From positions 1 to 21,450 of the forward strand of contig JAWLBR010000050.1 in assembly GCA_041687495.1 (NCBI GenBank): DNA of 21,450 nt, read 5' to 3'. The translations under genes were made by a program, and so were the position numbers. The stretch is from JAWLBR01 sp041687495 (GTDB lineage Bacteria; Bacillota; Limnochordia; DTU087; JAAYGB01). Shown one piece after another: positions 14,897 through 21,450 of the stretch (position 1 is its first letter; the number at the start of each line of letters is the position of its first letter). The notes under the pieces are model-generated. The model was given only the letters and a program-made list of their open reading frames with translations, had not been told where the DNA came from and ran no database searches.

Positions 14897-15220
14897 TCAC
14901 GCCCTAATATCGATCTTTGATCCCAAAGTCTCAAGTCCGGCATCCGCTGTCTGTCTCTGCTCTTTTTCTTGACCGTCTTGCTTCCGCCGCTCTTTGGGTG
15001 AATTCCCACCGCCGCCTTCTTTCTTGGCCTCTAACTTTCGCTCTGCCGGTGACTCTTGCCCTGGCTGTACCGTGTGTTGGCCCTTGACCGAGTCAGCTTG
15101 GAGCGCCGCAGCCCCATGGTGCTGGTTGGTTCCCTGAGCCACAGCGGCATTCTGCGCCTGCTGCGCAGCCTGAATCGTTCGCGGTAGAAGCACTTGCAGA
15201 TCGGTAAACCGAATCGACAT
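14897..15220 (-). CDS. Small hydrophilic flagellar-operon protein of unknown function
   Basis: A 107-residue protein beginning MSIRFTDLQVLLPRT, then Gln/Ala-rich and Lys/Glu/Gly-rich low-complexity sequence with a GGGG run. It has no membrane segment and no cysteine. Short proteins with a similar N-terminal motif (D-x-Q-V-L-x-P) occur, to my recollection, in flagellar operons of Clostridia next to sigD; their function is not known to me. The start ATG has AAGGGG nine bases upstream. It sits between fliA and the SwrB-like gene. The disordered, charged middle suggests a secreted or chaperone-bound export substrate or an adaptor, but that is speculation. Confidence 0.75.
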   Translation of the reverse strand: MSIRFTDLQVLLPRTIQAAQQAQNAAVAQGTNQHHGAAALQADSVKGQHTVQPGQESPAERKLEAKKEGGGGNSPKERRKQDGQEKEQRQTADAGLETLGSKIDIRA

Positions 15221-15255
15221 CGGATCAGCCCCTTTGGCAGTCCTATCTTCCGGTA

Positions 15256-16050
15256 CTAGACCACTGCATCACGAATTCGCTCTAGTCGTCCTCGCAACCT
15301 TGTCACAGCCTGTGTGTGGATCTGAGAGACCCTGGACTCGGTAACTTCCAGGACTTGGCCAATTTCCTTTAGCGTCAAGCCTTCATAGTAGTATAAGGTA
15401 ACCACAATTCGCTCCCGCTCTGGCAGCGCTTCAATGGCCTCGGTTAAGGTCTGCTTGACAGCCTCGCCCTCCACACCGGTGCTCGGTTCCGGCAGCAGAC
15501 GGTCTTCAACCATATCCCCCAGCCGCAGTTTCTCGTCATCATCTCCATCAGTCCAAACCTCATCCAAAGAGGTAACGGCTGCGGACTTAATCTCATCTAA
15601 AAGTTGATGATACTCCTTACTCGTAAGCTGAATCGCGCGCATAATCTCAGCTTCGGTTGCGCTTCTCCCCAAGCTAAACTCCAGAGCGGCTACGTTTCGC
15701 TCAAGCTGTCTGGCTTTACTGCGTACAGAGCGCGGTACCCAGTCCACAGCCCGGAGGCCATCAATAATACTACCGCGAATTCGCGCCAAGGCATAGGATT
15801 CAAATTTGATTCCCCGCTGTAACTCAAACTTGTCGATGGCATCCATGAGTCCGAAAATCCCATAACTAATCAAATCATCCAAGTCTACAGAACCTGGCAT
15901 ACCGATTGCCACCCGACCAGCGGTGTATTTGACCAGATCAGCGTACTCGACGATCAACTGCTCCCGGGCGCAGTCGTCATCATGTTGTTTAAACCGTTTC
16001 CACAAGGCCGCCAGCCTACCTTGCCGCTGCTTTGCATCCGACACAAGCAT
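15256..16050 (-). CDS. fliA: Flagellar sigma factor sigma-28 (FliA/SigD)
   Basis: Directs RNA polymerase to late flagellar promoters (flagellin, motor, autolysins). The 264-residue protein has region 2 (DLDDLISYGIFGLMDAIDKFE, FESYALARIRGSIIDGLR), the FliA/WhiG-type DWVPRSVR, region 3, and a region 4 helix-turn-helix (LTLKEIGQVLEVTESRVSQI). The ATG start has GGAGAAGG six bases upstream. It lies 42 bases after flhG, with no chemotaxis genes between. An anti-sigma factor FlgM would be expected elsewhere. Confidence 0.97.
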   Translation of the reverse strand: MLVSDAKQRQGRLAALWKRFKQHDDDCAREQLIVEYADLVKYTAGRVAIGMPGSVDLDDLISYGIFGLMDAIDKFELQRGIKFESYALARIRGSIIDGLRAVDWVPRSVRSKARQLERNVAALEFSLGRSATEAEIMRAIQLTSKEYHQLLDEIKSAAVTSLDEVWTDGDDDEKLRLGDMVEDRLLPEPSTGVEGEAVKQTLTEAIEALPERERIVVTLYYYEGLTLKEIGQVLEVTESRVSQIHTQAVTRLRGRLERIRDAVV

Positions 16051-16092
16051 TCACACCTTCTCCGGGTTCTTAGCCACCTAGTCACATTCCAC

Positions 16093-16971
16093 CTAGCGAA
16101 GTAGGTTTGCCATTCGATGAAACAGCTGCCGAACTCCCCCCGGTTGTTCTGGCTCAACTCCCAAAACCAGCGCCGCCAACCTCTTCACAGCTCGAGTAGA
16201 CTGACTGTTGGGGTACGCCAAGACATAGGGACGCTGCTGCCGCACCGCGTCTCGAACCGAAGCCTCGTTTGGTATAGAGCCCAAAGGTTCAACACTTACC
16301 CCCAAAAACCTGTGTACTACTAATCTCAGTTTATCATAGACAGCCTCTGCCTGGTTAGCGCCTTCAACCATGTTTACCAGAAGTCCGATCCTAATGCCAG
16401 TATCCTTGCTGGCAATCATCTTGATCACAGTATATGCATCAGTGATCGCCGTCGGATCTGGAGTAGTGACCACCATGACCTCCTGGGCAGAAAGAACAAA
16501 ACCGAGCACATGGGGGGAAATCCCCGCTCCCGTATCAATCAACACTATGTCGAACAGATCATCGAGTACCCGCAGTGAGTTGATGAAGCGATTCAGCTTC
16601 CACTGGCTGATGTTAGCAAGCTCCTCGGCCCCAGATCCTCCGGCCAACACCATCAACCCCCCAGGGCCTTCCATCAGGATCTCCTCCAGCTGTTTCTCCC
16701 CAGAGAGAACATGGGACAGAGTGTACTTAGGTACCCTGCCCAAGACGATATCGACATTGGCCAACCCCATATCGGCGTCCAAGACGACAACTCGCTTGCC
16801 CAGCTGTACCAGACACAGTCCCAAGTTAACGGCCAGATTCGTCTTGCCTACCCCACCCTTACCTGAGGTAATTGCGATGATTCTCGCACCCGACGTTGAC
16901 TGTGAGTTCCTAATAGTCTTCACCAGTTGCTTAAGCCCATCAGCCTGTCCGTTTGCCACCCTCGCCTTCAC
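16093..16971 (-). CDS. flhG: Flagellar number regulator FlhG (YlxH, MinD-like ATPase)
   Basis: MinD/ParA-family ATPase that works with FlhF to set flagellar number and place. The 292 residues contain the deviant Walker A GKGGVGKT at 37-44, VVVLDADMGLANVD, and the switch segment VLIDTGAGIS. The N-terminal ADGLKQLV resembles the DQA-type motif that stimulates FlhF GTPase activity. A C-terminal amphipathic segment (VRQLFHRMANLLR) could be a membrane-targeting helix. Start GTG overlaps the flhF stop by four bases (GTGA), so translation is probably coupled. Confidence 0.96.
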   Translation of the reverse strand: MKARVANGQADGLKQLVKTIRNSQSTSGARIIAITSGKGGVGKTNLAVNLGLCLVQLGKRVVVLDADMGLANVDIVLGRVPKYTLSHVLSGEKQLEEILMEGPGGLMVLAGGSGAEELANISQWKLNRFINSLRVLDDLFDIVLIDTGAGISPHVLGFVLSAQEVMVVTTPDPTAITDAYTVIKMIASKDTGIRIGLLVNMVEGANQAEAVYDKLRLVVHRFLGVSVEPLGSIPNEASVRDAVRQQRPYVLAYPNSQSTRAVKRLAALVLGVEPEQPGGVRQLFHRMANLLR

Positions 16972-18134
16972 AGTTTGGCCCTCCCAAGGATAAGATCAGC
17001 GATTTGTCCTGCATCAGCAGCTTCGATGTTTTCTGGAACACTCTGCCCATCGGTCAAATAGGACAGTGGTTTCTTGGCCAAAGCATAGGCGTTAAGCAGC
17101 GCCCCATATGCCGAAGTCTCATCAAGCTTGGTGAAGATCAGATGGGTGGGTGAAAGCACGGAGAATCGACTGACAATATCCACCAGATCCTGGTACCTTG
17201 TCGTCGCGCTTAGCACAAGGTGGGTCTGGGTCACAGGCCCGTCTTGGAAGAAACTCTGCAATTCTGTGAGCTCTGCCGTATTACGCTGACTGCGACCGGC
17301 TGTGTCCACCAGTACTAGATCACAACCCCGCAGTTGGTCCTCTACTGCCTTTTGCAGTTCATCAGGAGTGAAGACAACTGCCATGGGAATATCAACAATC
17401 TCGGCATATGTCCGCAGCTGATCCACTGCAGCTATTCGGTAAGTATCCATAGTAACTAAGCCCACCCGCTTGCCAGACAGCAGGGCATAGTTAGCCGCCA
17501 GCTTGGCAATGGTAGTCGTTTTCCCAACCCCGGTTGGTCCGACCAGTGCAACCACTTCCGGTCCTGAGGCAAAGTCCCAAGGTTTTTCCACCCGAAAGAT
17601 ATTGGCGATCCGCTGCCTCAGAAGACGGTGAACCTGCTCCGGATCATGCTGCCGTCCCTGCAACTGAGCAGACACACTGCGAACCAGCGCAACTGCCAGC
17701 CGCTCCTCCACATCTACCGCCTTGAGCGTTCGAGCTATCCTCCGAAACTGCTCAGGCAGTTCAGACAGATCGACCCGAGAGAACAGCTCCTGATGCCCTC
17801 CAGTACCGACGCCCACTGCCCCCAACACTTGAGTTTCCTCCGGGGAATATCCTTGTTCCCGGATAGAATCACCAGCCTTCTTCGCAGGCCGACCCTTGAC
17901 AGATAAAGGAGGTCGCGCTTGGGGACTAACTGGGCGGGAAAGCCCTGAATTCGCCGGGCCAGTCTTGTCTTCTAGAGCGGCGATCACTTCAACCCGGGCA
18001 GGAAAGATAGATGCCAGTAGCCCAGGCGCCTTGGACTTCTTTGTGTGCAGGATTACGGCCTCTTCTCCAAACTCCGATTTCATCTTACCCACAGCTTCCT
18101 GCATGTTCCTGCCAACAAAGCGCTTAACCCGCAT
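16968..18134 (-). CDS. flhF: Flagellar biosynthesis SRP-type GTPase FlhF
   Basis: SRP GTPase that recruits early flagellar parts to the assembly site. The 388-residue protein has a basic N-terminal B domain (MRVKRFVGRNMQEAVGKMKSE), a variable Pro/Lys linker at about 55-115, and an N domain. The G domain follows: P-loop GPTGVGKTT at 199-207, TMDTYRIAAVDQL, LVDTAGRSQRN, FTKLDET. Start ATG at 18134 overlaps the flhA 3' end by 11 bases. It stops inside the flhG start, so flhA-flhF-flhG form a tightly coupled block. Confidence 0.97.
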   Translation of the reverse strand: MRVKRFVGRNMQEAVGKMKSEFGEEAVILHTKKSKAPGLLASIFPARVEVIAALEDKTGPANSGLSRPVSPQARPPLSVKGRPAKKAGDSIREQGYSPEETQVLGAVGVGTGGHQELFSRVDLSELPEQFRRIARTLKAVDVEERLAVALVRSVSAQLQGRQHDPEQVHRLLRQRIANIFRVEKPWDFASGPEVVALVGPTGVGKTTTIAKLAANYALLSGKRVGLVTMDTYRIAAVDQLRTYAEIVDIPMAVVFTPDELQKAVEDQLRGCDLVLVDTAGRSQRNTAELTELQSFFQDGPVTQTHLVLSATTRYQDLVDIVSRFSVLSPTHLIFTKLDETSAYGALLNAYALAKKPLSYLTDGQSVPENIEAADAGQIADLILGRAKL

Positions 18135-20220
18135 TGCTTATGTTCACCATCCCCACGGACTGTACCTGGACGTCTGGAGACACCTCGTTGAACGATGCCA
18201 CATTCAGATACGGCAAAACTCGCTCAGTCAACCTTCGAAACGGCAGCCGAACCTGCGGAGAACACAAGACCACTGGTTCGATTCCAGCTTCCGCTGCCTG
18301 CTGCCAAACTCTGGCAACTTCCTCAAACAACGTCCCGGCCACTCTGGGATCGATATTGATGAAAGTTCCCCGATCTGTCCGTTCCAAGGCTGAGGCAATC
18401 TCCCGCTCGATGCCCGGATCCAGTGTGATTGCATGGATCACGCCAGATTCGTCCGCGAATTGCCCCGAGATCTGCCTGCTGAGACTCTCTCTGACTATTT
18501 CGGTCAGTTCATCGGGGTCCTTGGTTATTTCACCGCTATCGGCTAGAGCCTCCAGGATTGTCACCAAATTGCGGATCGAGATCCGCTCCCGCAGCAGGTT
18601 CTGCAGAACCCGCTGTACATCCCCAATGGAGAGCATTCCCGGCACCAGCTCTTGCACAACGGCCTCATAGTCAGTCTTCATATGATCCAGTAAGGTCTTT
18701 GTTTCCTGCCTTCCCAGCAGATCCGCTGCGTTTTGTTTGATGACCTCTGTGAGATGAGTCGCCAATACAGACGGAGGGTCCACTACGGTGTATCCAGCCA
18801 ACTCAGCCCTCTCTCGCTGAGCATCTGGGATCCACAAAGCCGGAAGGCCAAAGGCCGGCTCTGTTGTTGGAACGCCATCGAGGCGTTCAGAAACGGCACC
18901 AGAATCCATCGCCAGAAGGTGGTTGACCATCAGCTCACCCTTGGCCATTTCTATTCCCTTAATCTTGACAACATATGCTCCCGGTTTGAGCTGCATGTTG
19001 TCGCGGATTCGCACTGGCGGTACTACCAGACCTAGTTCCAGCGCCAACTGTCTGCGAATCATGGTCACTCGATCCAGCAGATCTCCACCCTGCTCCTGGT
19101 CAACCAAAGCGATTAGACTATATCCTATCTCCAGTTCAATTCTCTCTACCTGTAGATAGGAAAGCACGTTTTCCGGCCGTTTGCTCTCCTCAATTTGCTG
19201 CTGCTCCTTCTCCAGCTCTTCCACTTCAGCTGTCTGCACCTTGGCACCCACGAGCAGATAGCCGACTCCGCCAAACAAGAGTGCTAAGGTGACGAACGGA
19301 ATAGTGGGCAGGCCAGGCACCAAGCCTAAGCCGCCAAGTACTCCAGCGGCTACCCAAAGCACTTTGGGCTCAGTAAACAGCTGTTTGGTAACGTCACTAC
19401 CCATATTCCCATCGGATGCGGCTCGGGTAACAATAATTCCTGTAGCTGCCGAAATCAGCAGGGCTGGGATCTGAGACACCAAACCATCACCCACGGTCAA
19501 GAGGGTGTACACCTCTAAAGCTTCACCAAAGGAATGGCCTTGCTGAAGCACACCCACGGTGAATCCACCTAGTACGTTGATCAACGTAATCACGATCCCG
19601 GCAATGGCGTCCCCCTTGACAAATTTACTGGCTCCATCCATCGCTCCATAGAAATCTGCTTCCCGTTCGATATCTCGACGACGCTGTCGGGCTTGCCCTT
19701 CATCAATTAATCCAGCGTTCAGGTCGGCGTCAATGCTCATCTGCTTACCAGGCATGGCGTCCAACGTAAACCGGGCCGCAACCTCGGCCACACGCTCCGC
19801 ACCCTTAGTGATAACAATGAACTGAATTACAATGAGAATTAGAAAGACTACAAATCCCACAACATAGTTGCCACCGACAACAAAGTTCCCGAAAGCCTGA
19901 ATGATATTACCTGCATACCCGTGGAGCATGATCAATCTTGTGCTAGATACATTCAAAGCCAGCCGAAACAAAGTGGCCAGCAGCAGCAGTGAAGGAAAGA
20001 TAGACAGTTCCAATGCGCTTCGTACATTCATGGTGAGCAGCAGGACCAGCAACGCTAGACTAATATTCACTGCCAGCAAGAGGTCTAAGAACAAGGGGGG
20101 CATAGGCAAAATCATCATGACCACGATGAGAACAACGCCAACAACCACCAATAGGTCCGATACCCCGGTAAGCCGTTCTAATAAACCGCTGCTTCTTGGT
20201 GTAGGAGAAACCGATGCCAC
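18124..20220 (-). CDS. flhA: Flagellar type III export gate protein FlhA
   Basis: Integral membrane component of the export gate whose cytoplasmic domain forms a nonameric docking ring for chaperone-substrate complexes. From the GTG at 20220 it has 698 residues. It has about eight membrane segments in the first 330 residues and the conserved FHIPEP-family segment (FTLDAMPGKQMSIDADLNAGLI). A linker follows (about 330-360), then the C-terminal cytoplasmic domain ending DVQVQSVGMVNI. The GTG has GGAGGT seven bases upstream and lies 17 bases past the flhB stop; an in-frame TTG at 20241 that overlaps flhB has no such site. Confidence 0.96.
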   Translation of the reverse strand: MASVSPTPRSSGLLERLTGVSDLLVVVGVVLIVVMMILPMPPLFLDLLLAVNISLALLVLLLTMNVRSALELSIFPSLLLLATLFRLALNVSSTRLIMLHGYAGNIIQAFGNFVVGGNYVVGFVVFLILIVIQFIVITKGAERVAEVAARFTLDAMPGKQMSIDADLNAGLIDEGQARQRRRDIEREADFYGAMDGASKFVKGDAIAGIVITLINVLGGFTVGVLQQGHSFGEALEVYTLLTVGDGLVSQIPALLISAATGIIVTRAASDGNMGSDVTKQLFTEPKVLWVAAGVLGGLGLVPGLPTIPFVTLALLFGGVGYLLVGAKVQTAEVEELEKEQQQIEESKRPENVLSYLQVERIELEIGYSLIALVDQEQGGDLLDRVTMIRRQLALELGLVVPPVRIRDNMQLKPGAYVVKIKGIEMAKGELMVNHLLAMDSGAVSERLDGVPTTEPAFGLPALWIPDAQRERAELAGYTVVDPPSVLATHLTEVIKQNAADLLGRQETKTLLDHMKTDYEAVVQELVPGMLSIGDVQRVLQNLLRERISIRNLVTILEALADSGEITKDPDELTEIVRESLSRQISGQFADESGVIHAITLDPGIEREIASALERTDRGTFINIDPRVAGTLFEEVARVWQQAAEAGIEPVVLCSPQVRLPFRRLTERVLPYLNVASFNEVSPDVQVQSVGMVNISNAG

Positions 20221-20237
20221 CAATCTTACCTCCGTTC

Positions 20238-21320
20238 TCAACCCCGTTTCTGGCGCAGCTGATATACCACTGCCAGCACCTCTGCCACTGCCTGGTACAG
20301 CTGAGCGGGGATCGTCTCCCCGATACTCGCTGTCTCAAACAGTGCCCGCGCCAAAGGTTTATTCTCGATGGTGGGGATGGTATTATTCGCGGCGATATCC
20401 TTGATCCTTTGGGCGACAAACCCCGCCCCCATAGCTACCACCACCGGAGCGTCCATCGCGGCTTCATCGTATTTGAGCGCCACAGCAATATGGGTAGGGT
20501 TAGTGATGATTACATCTGCCTTGGGAACCTCCTGCATCATCCGATTCATCGCCATCTGCCGTTGCCGCTGGCGAATCTTCGAGCGAATGAGGGGGTCACC
20601 TTCGGTTTGCTTCATTTCTTCTTTAACTTCCTGCTTGCTCATTCGTAGGCTCTGTTCATGCTCAAACCTTTGATACAGATAGTCCAGCAAGGCAATGGCC
20701 AGCAAGCTGATGCCAACGAAAATCCCCGCTTTGGATACTACCTGCCAGGTCAAAACCGCCGCTTGGTCAGGATGCATATGCAGCATTCCGAGAAAGACAG
20801 GGAGCTGGCTTCGCACCGACCAATAAACGACATAACCTACAATCCCAATTTTCAGCACCGCTTTGGCTAACTCAACCCAAGCCCGCTTGGAAAAGACCCG
20901 CTTGAAACCCTCGATCGGATTAATTCGATTTAGCTTTGGCTTTAGCCCTTCACCTATCAGCATGAATCCGACCTGGGCCAGTTGGCTACCTGCACCTAAG
21001 ACCAGCGCAGCTCCCATAATCGGCAGAGTCAACTGAGCAAAAACCGTTGCCGCCGCACCGGCCATGGCCTGAAGGCTCCTTGCGTCTAGGGTGGGAACGA
21101 GCATCCAGTCCTCAAACGCCGCCTGCATCATCTCAGTAACCGTGCTCACAAAGAAGCCGCCCAGGTTTCTTAACAGCAAAAAGACGCCCAGCAAAGTCAC
21201 CCCAGTGCCTAGTTCCATCGTCTTGGCCACTTGGCCCTTCTTCCGAGCCTCGTCCCGCCGTCTGGGTGTGGCTTGCTCTGTCTTTTCCCCCTCAGCAAAA
21301 AGCTGGAGATCCAGGGCCAA
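20238..21320 (-). CDS. flhB: Flagellar export switch protein FlhB
   Basis: Membrane protein that switches export from rod/hook to filament substrates by self-cleavage. The chosen TTG gives MALDLQLFAEGEKTEQATPRRR, the usual N-terminus, and 360 residues; GAGGGTG lies just upstream. The ORF extends up to 21428 without a stop, but that extension covers the end of the preceding gene and has no family counterpart. Four membrane regions occupy about residues 30-215. The cytoplasmic domain carries the autocleavage motif NPTHIAVALKYD. An intact NPTH implies normal substrate switching. It is followed 17 bases later by flhA. Confidence 0.96.
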   Translation of the reverse strand: MALDLQLFAEGEKTEQATPRRRDEARKKGQVAKTMELGTGVTLLGVFLLLRNLGGFFVSTVTEMMQAAFEDWMLVPTLDARSLQAMAGAAATVFAQLTLPIMGAALVLGAGSQLAQVGFMLIGEGLKPKLNRINPIEGFKRVFSKRAWVELAKAVLKIGIVGYVVYWSVRSQLPVFLGMLHMHPDQAAVLTWQVVSKAGIFVGISLLAIALLDYLYQRFEHEQSLRMSKQEVKEEMKQTEGDPLIRSKIRQRQRQMAMNRMMQEVPKADVIITNPTHIAVALKYDEAAMDAPVVVAMGAGFVAQRIKDIAANNTIPTIENKPLARALFETASIGETIPAQLYQAVAEVLAVVYQLRQKRG

Positions 21321-21369
21321 GATCACCCTCGAGTCCTGTGACTTATGCTGTTTTTCTCGCACCTGTCGC

Positions 21370-21450
21370 TCATTGGAAACCCCGTAAGAACTGATCCACA
21401 TAGCGCCAAACCACTCCGTCGCTGGCAAACAGCTTTGCCAAGACTATGAC
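21370..21450 (-). CDS. C-terminal fragment of an upstream gene, probably fliR
   Basis: An open frame enters from the window edge and ends with TGA at 21372-21370. It codes for 26 residues, starting with hydrophobic VIVLAKLF and ending YVDQFLRGFQ. The position directly before flhB is where fliR sits in Bacillota flagellar operons. The fragment is too short to identify by sequence, so the name rests on gene order. Confidence 0.5.
   Translation of the reverse strand, partial: VIVLAKLFASDGVVWRYVDQFLRGFQ

Noticed and set aside
16370..16993. 207-codon plus-strand open frame
   Set aside because: Antisense to flhG, with Ser/Thr/Pro-rich composition typical of a reversed coding frame and no family features.
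21321..21428. Longer flhB start at 21428
   Set aside because: The extra 36 residues overlap the end of the preceding frame and have no counterpart in FlhB proteins, while the TTG at 21320 gives the usual N-terminus.

Overview
All genes in this window lie on the minus strand, so transcription runs from high to low coordinates. The gene order is the classic Bacillota (Firmicutes) arrangement: flagellar export genes, sigma-28, a SwrB-like gene, rpsB-tsf-pyrH-frr-uppS-cdsA-dxr-rseP-ispG-proS, then polC. PolC-type polymerase, MEP-pathway enzymes, flagella and a moderate GC content that looks slightly above half suggest a motile, Clostridia- or Limnochordia-like Bacillota. I cannot name the genus. 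I see no tRNA, rRNA, CRISPR array, insertion sequence or other sign of recent transfer.

Region 1 (21450-14426) is the end of a fla operon: a probable fliR tail, flhB, flhA, flhF, flhG, fliA/sigD, a small hydrophilic flagellar-operon protein and a SwrB/YlxL-like membrane protein. The genes abut or overlap, which indicates one transcript. The cheBAWCD block found between flhG and sigD in Bacillus subtilis is absent.

Region 2 (14425-12293) is the ribosomal unit. It has an extended -10 promoter, a structured leader of about 120 nt, rpsB, an intrinsic terminator, tsf, a second intrinsic terminator with a UUCG loop, and an 18-bp perfect palindrome.

Region 3 (12292-2769) is a housekeeping operon: UMP kinase, ribosome recycling factor, a 75-residue unknown protein, undecaprenyl diphosphate synthase, CDP-diglyceride synthase, an AI-2E-family membrane protein, Dxr, RseP, IspG and prolyl-tRNA synthetase. 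It links isoprenoid precursor synthesis (Dxr, IspG) to the lipid carrier for wall synthesis (UppS), phospholipid synthesis (CdsA), membrane proteolysis (RseP) and translation.

Region 4 (2745-1) holds a GT2-family glycosyltransferase and the first 685 codons of polC. The most striking observation is that this PolC lacks the DEDD 3'-5' exonuclease normally inserted in its PHP domain. The PHP domain is uninterrupted and keeps all nine expected metal ligands, which raises the question of how this replicase proofreads.

By my reading of start codons and Shine-Dalgarno spacing, about half the genes begin with GTG or TTG. The longest stretch without a gene is 190 bases (14236-14425), which holds the rpsB promoter and leader.
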